Of a stretch of 64,000 nt of DNA, positions 22,517 through 33,951 are shown piece by piece. A program made the position numbers and the translations under genes. Where the stretch lies: NCBI GenBank assembly GCA_037962975.1, contig CM075672.1, positions 54,444,501 through 54,508,500 on the forward strand. Direction: 5' to 3'. Under the pieces are notes generated by a model. The model ran no database searches. It worked only from the letters and a program-made list of their open reading frames with translations, and was not told the DNA's origin. Within the stretch, counting starts at the first letter, position 1; each line of letters begins with the position of its first letter. The stretch is from Clitoria ternatea (Eukaryota; Streptophyta; Magnoliopsida; Fabales; Fabaceae).

Positions 22517-22567
22517 GATAATTTCGTCCTCGAAATTTAACATACCAGATTCGAATACATCGGTATA

Positions 22568-23845
22568 TCATTCTCTGTTGTCGTCCTCACATTCCCATGT
22601 GAAAGTCTCCATATTTCTATATTTCCAAGTGACCTTCACCAAAGGTACCAACTTGTTCCGCAATCTCTTCACGGAATGTTCGACAATACGAACAGAAACA
22701 GGAGGAACAGATAAATCATCTCGTACATTGACATCATCTACAGGAATCACATGTAGAGGATCATGAACATATTTTCTCAATTGCGACATGTGGAACACGT
22801 TGTGTAGGTTAGCAAGATGTGGAGGGAGTGCAATTCGATAAGCAACGTCGCCAATCCGTTCCAATACCTCATAAGGTCCAATAAACCGAGGGCTCAATTT
22901 TCCACTTTTTAACGCCCTTCCAATCCCTTTATCATGTGAGACCTTCAAGAATACGTGATCACTCACTTGAAACTCAAGTGGTTTATGCCTCTTGTCATAA
23001 TAACTTTTCTGTCTATCCTGAGCAATCTTCATATTCTCTTGTATCTTTCTAATCTGCTCAGTAGTCTCTTGAACAATCTTCGGCCCTAAGGCCAAGTTCT
23101 CACCAACCTCAAGCCAACACAAAGGGGTTCTATACTTCCTTCCATACAACGCTTTATATGGTGCCATGCCAATACTAGAATAGAAGCTGTTGTTAAAGGT
23201 AAACTCGATTAAAGACAAATATTTTACCCATGAACCACCATGTTCTAGAACACATGCATGTAGCAAATCCTCAAGACTTTGAATAGTCCTCTCAGATTAT
23301 CCATATGTCAGAGGGTGATAAGCTGAACTCAACTTCAATTTAGAGCCCATAGCCTCATGTAGGCTTCCCCAAAATCGAGAAGTAAAACACGGGTCTCTAT
23401 CAGAAACGATACTAGAGAGCACACCATGCAACCTCACAATCTCCTTAATGAATAAATGCGCCGGATCCTCTAAGGAACTCTTCATGCTAATCAGCAGAAA
23501 ATACACACTATTCATTAAACAATCTACAATCACCCAAATTTCATCATAGTTGGACCTCGTCTTAGGTAAACCGGACACAAAGTCCATAGCAATAGCATCC
23601 CATTTCCAGACAGGGATCTCCAAATGTCTCAAATAACCAGATGGTCTCTGATGCTCGACCTTCGCCTTCTGACAAACAAGGCAAGATGCCACGAAGTTTG
23701 CCACATCACGCTTCATACCAGGCCATCAAAAATTGTTCTTCAAGTCTTGATACATTTTGGTAGAACCAGGATGAATGCTCAATACACCCTTGTGAGCTTC
23801 CTCCAATACACATTTCCTCACATCACCACTTGAGGGAACATAAAT
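22568..23845 (-). pseudogene. pol: Integrase of minus-strand gypsy element
   Basis: Two open stretches in the same frame (23716-23297 and 23266-22568) encode gypsy integrase: CLVCQKAKVEHQRPSG, DAIAMDFVSGLP, VSDRDPCFTSRFWGS, then after a TAA the SLEDLLHACVLEHGG-like part and the C-terminal GPYEVLERIGDVAYRIALP. The end near 22570 (LVKVTWKYRNMETFTWE) resembles a chromodomain-type tail seen in the Tekay/Del group. The stops at about 23293 and 23720 fit CAA to TAA and TGG to TGA. A catalytic-region D is changed to Y just before the first stop. Confidence 0.85.
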
Positions 23846-24763
23846 TCAGCCCTTCACACGCCAAATGCCATCTTGACCTTCCATAAGGAACAAATTCTTC
23901 CCTTTCTCTTGGGTTTTCTTCATCTTAATCAAATACTCATCATTGGGTTGTTGTACTTTCATATATTCAAGAAGCTCATTTGTGACTTTCAACACCTCGA
24001 GCGACATTTTCTTGGAAGTATATGTCTCCACGCCCACATTCAAATCTCTAAATTGTTCAATCAACTCCATCTCTTTCACCATCATCATAGAAATGTACAA
24101 CGACTTCTGGCTCAAAGCATCTACAACCACATTGGCCTTTCCGGGGTGATACCTCAACTCAAACTCATAATCTTTTAGAAATTCCATCCATCGTCGTTGG
24201 CGCATATTTAGTTCCTTTTGGTCAAACAAATACTTAAGGCTCTTCTGATCACTAAAGACCACAAACTTAGAACAATACAAGTAATGTCGCCACAACTTCA
24301 AAGCGAACACCACCGCTGCCAATTCAAGGTCATGAGTAGGATAATTAAACTCATTCGGTCACAATTGTCTCGACGCATAGGCTATCACACGCTCCTTTTG
24401 CATCAATACGCATCCCAGACCAAGCTTAGACGCATCACAATACATCATAAAATCATCTGTCAAATCGAGCAGCGTTAACACCGGCGTGATAGTAAGTCTC
24501 AACTTCAACTCTTGGAAACTTTCTTCACATTCATGAGTCCACACAAATGGTTGATTCTTACGGGTCAACTTCGTCAATGGTAGAGCTAAGCGGGAAAATC
24601 CCTTAATAAATCTTTGGTAGTAACCGGCAAGACCAAGAAAACTTCTTATCTCCGTTACGGACGTCGGTCTTTCCCAAGCCATTATAGCTTTAACTTTCGA
24701 TCTATCAACGACAACTCCATCACCGAAAATCACATGACCAAGAAAAGAAATCTCAAATCTCAC
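23846..24763 (-). pseudogene. pol: RNase H and connection of minus-strand gypsy element
   Basis: Two stretches in one frame (24763-24359 and 24322-23846) encode the RT thumb (SFLGLAGYYQRFIKGFSRLA), the RNase H motifs MYCDASKLGLGCVLMQ and ELAAVVFALKLWRHYLY, and RWMEFLKDYEFELRYHPGKANVV. A TGA near 24357 between RQL and PNEFNYPTHD fits an arginine codon lost by C-to-T change. Confidence 0.85.
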
Positions 24764-25424
24764 TCATCCAGAATTCACATTTAGAGAGCTTAGCATACAA
24801 TTCTTTCTCTTGAAGAATGGTCAATACAAGATGAAGATGTCTTTCATGCTCTTCATTACTCTTGGAGTACACCAAAATATCATCAATAAACACCACGATG
24901 AATTGATCAAGATACTCATGGAAGATGTGATTCATGTAATCCATGAAAATCATAGGAGCATTCGTCACTCCAAATGGCATCACTATGTACTCATAGTGTC
25001 CATATCGTGTTTGGAAGGTAGTTTTCAGAATATCTTAGGTCTTCACCCGAATTTGGTGATATCCAGAGCGCAAGTCAATCTTAGAGAATACCCCAGCACC
25101 CTTCAACTGATCTAGAAGATCATCCATTTGAGGAAGAGGATATTTGTTCTTAATAGTTAGCTTGTTGAGTTGGCAATAGACAACGCACAATCTCATGCTT
25201 CCGTCCTTCTTTTTCACCAACAATACAGGAGTACCCTAAGGAGACACACTTGGGCGAATAAACTCCCGTTTAAGTAATTCCTCGACTTGCTTCTTCAGCT
25301 CGGTCAACTCCATAGGGGACATCCTATAAGGAGCTCTAGAAACAAGCTCAGCACCAGGAATGAGGTCAATAGAAAATTCCACTTCTCGTGGAGGAGGTAG
25401 TCCAGGAATCTCATTCGGAAACAC
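24753..25424 (-). pseudogene. pol: Reverse transcriptase of minus-strand gypsy element
   Basis: The RT core lies in a different frame from its neighbours, so two shifts bracket it; the left one coincides with a duplicated GAGATTT word near 24760. Motifs in order: YRMSPMELTELKKQVEELL, LVKKKDGSMRLCV, KIDLRSGYHQIRVKT, MPFGVTNAP and the catalytic FIDDILVYSK. In-frame stops near 25237 and 25035 separate three open parts. Confidence 0.85.
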
Positions 25425-25597
25425 ATCGGAAAACTCTAAAATAATAGGAATCTCACAAGATTAGGACGTACCATTCCCATCAACCAAACAGAACATCATA
25501 AGAAGCTGACAGATACCTTACACATCAAAGCCTTCAGCGAAGTCGGGAAGATCACCGTCTTGTTACGATAATCCACCAAGACTTTGTTAGTGGATAA

Positions 25598-25918
25598 CTA
25601 GTTCATGCCTAAGATAATATCCAGGTCTTTTATAGGCAGACATACGAGGGATACAACCAACTTTCTACCCTCAAGGTCCATCTCGACATTCTCACATCGA
25701 GTCACCGATCTTAAACAAGTACCGGTTGATGTAGTCACCAATATGGAACCCTTCATCATACAAACAGGCACCCTCAAGCGCTTCACACAGTCTTCAGAAA
25801 TAAATGAATGCGTAGCACCTGAATCAAAGATAACATTTACCGAAACACTAAGAATCTCACACTCACCACGGACAAGATCTTCAGCTTGCGCGGCTTCTTC
25901 ACTAGTAACTACGAACAC
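25598..25918 (-). pseudogene. pol: Aspartic protease of minus-strand gypsy element
   Basis: The retropepsin region contains IFDSGATHSFISEDC with the catalytic DSG, and CLPIKDLDIILGMN near the end. An in-frame TAA upstream (about 25930) and a frame change downstream (25425-25597) isolate it from gag and RT. Confidence 0.85.
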
Positions 25919-25930
25919 TCTACCAGCAGC

Positions 25931-27072
25931 TTATAGTTGATCACCACCATTGCGGTTTCCATTTCTTCCACCATGGCCATTACCTTGACCATTGCCGTTT
26001 CTTCCACCATTATGATTTCCATCATAGCCACCATTTCGGCCACCATTATAACCATTACCGTTTCCACGGCCACAGCCTCCAAAACCACCACGGCCTCCAC
26101 AGTTAGCATCATAATTCATACGGTTAGGAGTGTCAACATTAGCACCTCGTGTGTTCAATGGGAAATTTGGACGAATATGTTCAGGTTGGTTGCATTGGTA
26201 GCACACCATATCATCCCATGGACAATCACGTGCCAAATAGTTAGCACCACATTTATAGCAAGTTAGGCCTTAGACATTTCCACGACCTTGGTTACCACCA
26301 CCGTAACCACCTTTAGGAGCACCACGTCCTCTTCCATTGGAGGATCCACTACGAAAGAACTTCTTCTTGAAGTGCCCTTGCTTCTTAAAGCTAGAAAATT
26401 GGCTCTTCAACTTGGGCTCATGTTTTCCATGACTCAAAGCAGCCACATTATCTTCTTCATAGATACGACACTTATTCACAAGCGTCGAAAAACTTCTAAT
26501 TTCTTGATGTCAGATAGCCCGCTTGATCTCAGGCCTCAATCCATTTTCAAACTTCACACATTTGGAAGCTTCAGTACCCTCTTGTTGATAGGGCGGGTAG
26601 AATGCACATAGCTCCTCAAACTTGGAGGCATACTCCTCCACCGTCATGCCACCTTGCTTAAGTTCCATAAACTCAAGCTCCTTTTTGCTTCTATAGCTGT
26701 CCGGAAAATATTTCTTCAAGAACTCCACCTTGAGGTTTTCCCAAATCAAAGGAACATTAGCAGATATCATGCGTCCCCTAGTAAGACGCCACCAAGCCTC
26801 AGCCTCACGCGGATCATAAGGACCGTATTCTCCACCTTTTGCGCTTCAGAATATTCGAAGCTAGCATATATTCTTTCAAGATCATTAATCCAAGCATACA
26901 CATCTTCTGGCTTATAACCTCTATGGAATTCATAAGGTTTCCTCTTGAGAAATAGATCAAGACCTTGGGAGCCTTATCCTATGTTCAGCTGGCCTTGTCT
27001 TTCCAAGAGATCGGTAAAGCGATTCAAGGCATTTGCCATAGCAGCAGCCTCACAATTTGGTCTACCAGCCAT
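25931..27072 (-). pseudogene. gag: Gag of minus-strand gypsy element
   Basis: The likely start ATG is at 27072 (MAGRPNCEAAAMANALNRF). The best preserved part is 26770-26510 (VPLIWENLKVEFLKKYFP, ELEFMELKQGGMTVEEYASKF), a capsid region. Zinc knuckles CYKCGANYLARDC and a second one with its final cysteine replaced lie around 26170-26265, followed by a glycine/asparagine-rich tail. A frameshift near 26835, a TAA near 26972 and a TGA near 26509 (CGA to TGA) disable it. Confidence 0.8.
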
Positions 27073-27421
27073 ATTTCAAGCCTATATGTTAAAACATGGC
27101 TCACACATGAGTAAACTAGACTAGACAATAACCTTTCAACTTATAAATGTAATGGTCTTAGCACTTATAAGCCTATCATGTACTACATCACATAATCATA
27201 TTATTTTCAATATATAATCACATCATATTCATCATTAGAGGTAAATAGTGTAAGGACTCTTGGCCAGACTCAACAACAAGTGCATCAATCTCAATTCAAT
27301 GATAACAATCATAATTCACCCAAATAATCTATAAATTAATGAATCATAGCTCATATAATTTAATCATAAACAACAATTACATTAACAACGTTAATCATGA
27401 TCGTATCAAGAGCAAACCAAC

Positions 27422-27433
27422 GCTCTGATACGA
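27422..27433 (-). promoter_or_regulatory. Degenerate primer-binding site of minus-strand gypsy element
   Basis: On the minus strand, CGTATCAGAGC lies shortly after the LTR end GGCGTCTCA (27437). It differs slightly from the canonical TGGTATCAGAGC tRNA-Met site. Confidence 0.65.
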
Positions 27434-27436
27434 GGT

Positions 27437-30172
27437 TGAGACGCCCCGAAAATACAGGTAAATTTTTCACGAATTTAAAATCATTATTTAATGAAAAGGA
27501 GAATAAGTGGTGAAGCTTTCTAGTTTAACACCTATATCTATAAAAAGCCACTCCCATATATGAGGATATGAGAGGGTAGATTAAAAGAAGATTTCATAAT
27601 AAATTTCCAATTAGGAACAGCGGAAGAATTAATTAATTTAATTGTTGCATGACTGAATTTATAGGGAGAAGATTTCATAAGGTTCAGGGATCCATAATAG
27701 GTCCAAACAAATTTTAAGATGATGTAAGAAGAGGATTAATGCAAAGGGAAATGCAATCATTTAAAACAAAGTAAATATGTCCATCAAGACGTCACTCGCT
27801 CATGCGAGTACCACATTCGCTTGAGCGAGCTCGCGTAGACACGCTTGAGCGAAACGAGAAAGGCTGAGCAAGAGGAAGTTTTGAGCATCAGGGGGTCCCT
27901 TCGCTTGAGCGGACCTTATCTCGCTTGAGTGAGATTCGAGAATCCCCCTTGGGCGAGCCAGCGAGACGCTTGAGCGAGAGAGGAGGTTTTGCATCAAGAG
28001 CCAATCTCGCTTGAGCAAGTTCCATCTCGCTTGAGTGAATTTTCTCTAGTATATTAAAGACTCTCTGCCAGATTTTTGCTTGGGCGAAGTCCCGAGAGGA
28101 AGGTTTAAGCATCAGGGGGTCCCTTCGCCTGAGCGGACCCCATCTCGCTTGAGCGAGATTCGAGAATCCCCCTTGGGCGAGCCAGCGAGACGATTAAGCG
28201 AGAGAGGAGGTTTTGCAGCAGGAGCCAATCTCGCTTGAGCAAGTTCCATCTCGCTTGAGTGAGATTGCTCCAGTGACATTAGAGACTCTTTACCCGATTT
28301 TCACTTGGGCGAGGCAAGTCTCGCCTGGGCGAAAATCGTCCAGTGTCTATTTCTATCCTCCTCACTTAAGCGAGTCTCCAACCAAAGCCACTTCGCCTGA
28401 GCGAAAATGGTCCAATGACTAACCCACAAATTCCAGCCGAGTCTCGCTTGAGTGAGAAGGCCATTCGCTTAAGCGAATTTTGACCGGTGACCACACCCCT
28501 GTTTCACAAGGGTCTCGCTCGAGCGAGACTACTACTCGTTTGAGCGAGTTTTGCAGAACTTATGTAGAAACGTGGATTTTTCACAACATGGCATATCAAT
28601 TTCCATTTAGTCCCAAATTAACCTATCCTAATACGTTCCTTACACTTCATTATGTATTTACAAGTCCTCCAAATTATCCTTACACTTCAAGAACAAACTA
28701 CAACATTTTTATGCATGGAGTCGAAACTAATTCTACAAAATTTCATAAAATTCTCTAGGTTGTGAAGCACTTCATTCATCCATGAAATTAAACATCATCA
28801 AATATCATAATTCATCATCTTACATCATTTGGGTCATAAATGAAAATTGGCCATACACACCAAGGTCCAATTTTCCTCCATGACCCTCAAAATCATCATC
28901 ACTTATCTAGATAACAAAATAAGCATTCATATACATCACATGCTATGCAAAAATCTAGATTTCGCCGGCCAAGGCACTTCCTATACCACTATTTACCTTT
29001 TCAACCAAAATACACTTCAAAATGTTTACTCCTCCCATAAATACCCTGCATCACAAGTCTAAAAATAGACAACATGGGAGAGTGAGTCATACACTCCAAA
29101 AGGATGAATATGAATACCATGTGATTATGTACATGTGCATCAAACATGTATACTTGGATACACACAACACCTCATTCATCATTATATCTTTATCACACAT
29201 ATAACTCAACATCATTTTAAGTCAAGAAAGGTATACTAGCATGTACATAATCAAGTCCTGCAACATTGGACTAACACACAATACATTATTTTACTCAAAT
29301 TACTATTTAGTATTCATATCTTCATGTTGTCTTAACACATTATATTATCTCCAATTCATCTACCATCATAACTCATCTCCTTTGGTATACTTCCTTGCTA
29401 TATACAAATGCTATTAAGCTAATTCATATGCATAATGGAATATATCAACAATTGCAGATCTAACTGTGGGAATATAAACACCAATTGTGGGACTCAAGTA
29501 TGATCATCTAATCATACCCCTACTACAGTAGTGAAATGTGTACACTTATTCTTAAATTTGTATGTATTCACTAATTGTTTTACCAGTACCAAACCGCATC
29601 GCCCATCTTGCAACACCTGGTCATTTTCACCATGACCGCGGTATACAACATATTTAACATATGGTCTTACGGGCCGGCCAGATATCAAATCATGGCGGTT
29701 GTGATCTCAAAGACCACCGGGGTGACCTGCTCATCAAGAGCCACCCCCCACAAGGGCCGGCCACACATAGCTCCTCGAAGCAATACATGGGCGGCTCCGT
29801 GACTTACACACCGAGTCACAGGGGAAAATAGAATTGCTCGTGCACCGAGTCACCCTCCCACTGGGTCGGCCGAGGGAACTCCCCTATATTCCAACATCGA
29901 TGGCTATGCAGTATGCCATGGATGCAAATGCAAATCATATGCATTTTCTCACTCTATGCACCCTATATATGCCACTCAACATACATCATCAACATCAACA
30001 TCACCACAAGACTTTTAGTGGGTTCATTATTATTGGTTATTCTTATTAGTTTAAATTTTTGTATGGCATTTTCGATAGCCTTCATTCAGGTCATTCACTT
30101 TCGTCATCAATACAAAGACTTCAACCATTCTCTATCATACATCACCAACAATCATTATACACTTATGGTGTG
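27437..30172 (-). mobile_element. 5' LTR (partial) of minus-strand gypsy element
   Basis: On the minus strand it ends in GGGGCGTCTCA next to the PBS. The upstream U3 start is cut at 30172 by the foldback element. 29909-30172 aligns with the 3' LTR fragment. It contains the TCGCTTGAGCGA array at 27787-28553. Open frames inside it (for example 28480-28758) are not supported as genes. A weak TATA-like stretch (TATAGATATAGG on minus) lies near 27532-27544. Confidence 0.75.
27787..28553. repeat. TCGCTTGAGCGA palindrome array with a 224-bp tandem duplication
   Basis: Some 25-30 imperfect TCGCTTGAGCGA motifs, many one base from a perfect palindrome, fill this interval. The block starting at 27883 (GAGCATCAGGGGGTCCC) is repeated at 28107 with about 90 percent identity by eye, giving a period of 224 bp. 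Array growth by segmental duplication is therefore visible. Confidence 0.85.
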
Positions 30173-30558
30173 TGATGATGCATAATTTATCTTTAATTAT
30201 TCACTTTAAATGTGTATAATTTGCCATCACTTATTATCTAATATATTGCATTTTAACACATTTTCATCATATGAGCTTTATTTAATATTTGATTTTAAAA
30301 TGAATTAAGGATTAATTTTTTTAATAAATATTGGTTTTCTCTTGTTTACTTGGGTATTTTATTTTGCAAAAATTAATAAAATTAAGGAACAAGTACAAAG
30401 ATAATCCAAGGGTCAATAATAAGAGAAAAATGACCATCAAATGATAAAGAAACAAGAAAAACAAGCTCCGGTGAAAAAAAGCTACAAAAGCATGAAAATT
30501 GGCTATTAGTGCGCTATCTATTAGTGCGGTTGTGACAGGAACCACACTAATAGGGTGG

Positions 30559-30757
30559 GAATCAATTCCTACACCAAATCAGCCCATGGGAATCGATTCC
30601 CAGCCCACATGAATCGATTCATTTGATGTTTTTCACCTGGGAATCGATTCCCAACCTATAGGAATCGATTCATGAGCCTAGGAATCAATTCCCCTTGCTA
30701 GGAATCGATTCATGAGCCTAGGAATCGATTCCCCTTGCTAGGAATCAATTCATGAGC
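30559..30757. repeat. GAATCGATTC palindrome array, left foldback arm
   Basis: Several GAATCGATTC sites and GAATCAATTC variants (CG to CA) occur in 200 bp, about 180 bp before the CTATAAATAG box at 30933. Confidence 0.85.
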
Positions 30758-30932
30758 TGTATTTTACATAAAAATGAACTAGAGGAATCAATTCATCAGT
30801 GAAATCATGCGTCGAATCGTTGGAAACAACAAAACGCAACTTGGAAACAACTTGGAAACAGCTGGAAATCATCTACACTGAAAGTTTTCACTTGCAACGC
30901 GTTTTCCTTAGCGGGCTTCTCCTTTTATTTGC

Positions 30933-30942
30933 CTATAAATAG
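30933..30942 (+). promoter_or_regulatory. Candidate TATA box, left foldback arm
   Basis: CTATAAATAG is followed by GAGAAGAACGAGAGG and a C/T-rich leader. It would direct transcription toward the centre of the foldback element. Confidence 0.5.
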
Positions 30943-31328
30943 AGAAGAACGAGAGGCTTTAGAACACATCTTTAGACACTTCACTTCACACTTCTCTCTT
31001 AGTTCCTTTTCTTTCTTTTAAGCATTAGAGGAAGGCTTCTGGAGGAGTTCTTCTATTCTGAGTTCGGTCTTTCAAGTATGTGGCATCTGCTCTTCACAAG
31101 AGCACCCCACTGATTGTTGTCCTTCTCTACAAGAAAAGGATAATAATAGTCCCCAAGCCTATGCAGCTAACATCTACCATGATAGACCACCATAATTGAA
31201 AGACCGAACCCGGAGTGGAAGAACTCCTCTAGAAGCCTTCCTCTAATTCTTAAAAGAAAGAAAAGGAACTAAGAGAGAAGTGTGAAGTGAAGTGTCTGAA
31301 GATGTGTTCTGAAGCCTCTCGTTCTTCT

Positions 31329-31338
31329 CTATTTATAG
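31329..31338 (-). promoter_or_regulatory. Candidate TATA box, right foldback arm
   Basis: This is the mirror image of the left-arm box. On the minus strand it reads CTATAAATAG and points to the centre, so the two boxes are convergent. Confidence 0.5.
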
Positions 31339-31476
31339 GCAAATAAAAGGAGAAGCCAGCTAAGGAAAACGCATTACAAGTGGAAACTTTCGGTGCAGAT
31401 GATTTCCAGCTGTTTCCAAGTTGATTCCAAGTTACGTTTTGTTGTTTCCAATGATTTGGCGCATGATTTCGCTGAT

Positions 31477-31692
31477 GAATCGATTCCTCCAGTTCATTTT
31501 TGCGTAAAATACAGCTCATGAATCGATTCCTAGCAAGGGGAATTGATTCCTAGGCTCATGAATCGATTCCTATAGGTTGGGAATCGATTCCCAGGTGAAA
31601 AACATCAAATGAATCGATTCATGTGGGCTGGGAATCGATTCCCAAGTGCATGAATTGATTCCCATGGGCTGATTTGGTGTAGGAATCGATTC
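31477..31692. repeat. GAATCGATTC palindrome array, right foldback arm
   Basis: This is the inverted counterpart of the left-arm array, with several exact GAATCGATTC sites. The arms differ in the number of copies of the ATGAGCCTAGGAATCGATTC unit, so the arrays have changed since the arms were identical. Confidence 0.85.
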
Positions 31693-32109
31693 CCACGCTA
31701 TTAGTGCAGTTCCTGTTACAACCGCACTAATAGATAGCGCATTAATAGCCAATTTTCATGCTTTTGTAGCTTTTTTTCACTGGGGCTTGTTCTTCTTGTT
31801 TCTTTATCATTTGATGGTCATTTTTTCTCTTATTATTGACCCTTGGATTATCTTTGTACTTGTTCCTTAATTTTGTTAATTTCTACAAAATAAAATACCC
31901 AAGTAAACAAGAGAAAACCAATATTTATTAAAACAATTAATCCTAATTCCTTTTAAAATCAAATATTAAATAAAGCTCATATGATGAAAATGTGTTAAAA
32001 TGCAATATATTAGACAATAAGTGATGGCAAATTATACACATTTAAAGTGAAGAATTAAAGATAAATCATGTGTGAACACCTCTTTCGGTCCGACCCAAGT
32101 GGAAAGAAT

Positions 32110-33640
32110 TCTGAGAGGACTGGACTTCGTCTTCGAATGGTCTTCCGAGTAGAATGACTCAGAATGATAATTTCCGAGTGAAAAATGGCTATTTCCGAGT
32201 AAAAAATGGCTGTTACCGGGTGAGATATCCGAGTTAGCCGTTTCCGAGTGGAATGTCTCCGATTGAGTCATTCCTGAGTGGATTGCTTCCGAGAGAGTTA
32301 CTTTCGAATGAAGCAAATACTTCCATATGTCCGAATGATCATTTCTGAGTGGGCTTCAAAAGGAATTACTCTAAACGAAGAAAAGGCTCTGACTGAGTGA
32401 GTATCTTTTCGGACAGAGACTCAAGTTCCATATGTCCGAATGATAATTTCCGAGTGAGATGTCTCCGAGTGGGGCATTTCCAAATGGGTTGAGTCCGAGG
32501 GAAGTACCTTACAAGCGAAGATACATCCGAGTGTTGAGTTCCCGACTGAAGTACCTCCGAGTGGAGATTCTGACTTTGAATGAATGCTTTTTCTGAGTAG
32601 AGATATTTCCGAGCGAATCACCTCTGAGTAAATTGATTCTAAACGAGGCTCAACTACGAATGAATACTTCAGACAGATATATCCGAGTAGGTTGTCTCCA
32701 AGTGAGATATTCCCGGGTGGTCTAATTCCGAGCGCAGAAAGGCTGTGAATGAATATCCGGGCAGACTCTCTCAAGTTTCAAACTAAGCCCGAGTGAGATG
32801 TCTCCGAGGAAGGCACTTCCGAGTGAATTAGGGCAGAGAATTGCATTTTCGAGTAAAGCAAAGCTCGGACCTGTGAAGAACTTCTATCGGCCAGATTCCA
32901 GAGTCTCTCAAGTTCCAAATTTCTGAGTGAAAGGCAAAGCCAACTCCCGAGTGAATACATCCGAGGGGTTGATGCACAATTGAAACAATTCTGAGTGAAA
33001 GGCAAAGCCAACTCCCGAGTGAATACAACCGAATGGGCTGATTGACGATTGAAGAAATTCCGAGTGAGAAGCAAGTCAGACTTCCGAGTGAATGTGTCCG
33101 AATGAATGTGTCCGAGTGGATCATTTAAAGGAGTGAAGGAAGGGTCGACTGAATTACTCCCAAGCAATATATCCGAGCAAGGTTAATCCGAGTGGTTCAA
33201 TTCCAGAGACATAGCGGAGTGAAACATTTTGAGGATGCCGATTGAATCATTTGAATGAAAACTTTCCGATCCTGAGTGGGTCACATGTGATAGAAGGAGG
33301 GCTTGAACCTGTGCCGAGTGAGTCACTTTTCAATCGGTTCCGAGTGAGTCACTCTTCAATCAGTTTCGAGTGAATCACTTTTCAATCGGTTCTGAATCAC
33401 TCTTCAATCAGTTCCGAGTGAATCACTTTTCAATCGATTCCGAATGAATGTTTCAATCGGTTCCGAGTCACTCTTTAATCAGTTCCGAGTGAATTACTTT
33501 TCAATCAGTTCCGAATGAATGTTTCAATCAGTTCCGAATGAATGTTTCAATCGGTTCCGATTGAATGTTTCAATCAGAGTTGCTTTGCTCGTACAGCTCG
33601 AATTGCTTTATACAGAAACAAGTTCTGAGTAAAGCTTTCA
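32110..33640. repeat. CCGAGTGA motif array in Ogre-like LTR copy 2
   Basis: CCGAGTGA and variants run through about 1.5 kb. From 33310 to 33560 they are organised in a more regular unit of CAATCGGTTCCGAGTGAATC type, with about 25-35 bp period. The motif also appears as ACTCGG on the same strand. Confidence 0.85.
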
Positions 33641-33942
33641 CTCGGTCTTTTATGTATAAAATGTACCTGTTCTGCTCGGATTAATCCCCACTGAGGATGG
33701 ATGCTGGCTGAGGCACTAATCCGAGTCATAAGAGAACACCGGCTCCATATTTCCATTGTTCGCCCATGTTGACTTGGATTCCACCACCCAAATAGATCAA
33801 TGAATCCTGGAAGTGGCAGACAGGGAACAGAAGTGGAGAAATTAAAAATTCCCCACCAGCTGCTGTTCCCCCACTACCTGTTAATGGCTAGGCTGCCTCC
33901 ACTCTGAGTGGAAGCCTGTGCTGTCCAAGCACTCGGCAACCC

Positions 33943-33951
33943 CTATAAGTA
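33943..33951 (+). promoter_or_regulatory. Candidate TATA box of Ogre-like 5' LTR
   Basis: CTATAAGTA lies in the same context as CTATAAATAC of copy 1 (6464) and CTATAAGTA of the 3' LTR (62208), with the motif array upstream and a C/T-rich leader downstream. Confidence 0.6.

Larger units (their letters stand above)
30173..32070. mobile_element. Foldback (long inverted repeat) element
   Basis: The left arm 30181-31075 and the right arm 31196-32070 are inverted copies of about 880 bp around a 120-bp centre (31076-31195). The outer ends pair as CATAATTTATC and GATAAATCATG. The inner ends pair as GTTCGGTCTTTCAA and TTGAAAGACCGAAC. Each arm holds a GAATCGATTC array and a CTATAAATAG box pointing to the centre. 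No transposase is encoded. It could be a foldback/MULE-like non-autonomous element, or two inverted LTRs. It sits in the gypsy LTR on the left. On the right it is cut by Ogre-like copy 2. Confidence 0.8.

Noticed and set aside
22578..26611. Plus-strand frames across the minus-strand gypsy element
   Set aside because: They are antisense to clear integrase, RT, protease and Gag motifs and have no domains of their own.
30173..32070. Classification of the inverted repeat as a standard MULE
   Set aside because: The termini do not look like known Mutator ends and no 9-bp target duplication can be checked, because the right flank is occupied by the Ogre-like insertion.
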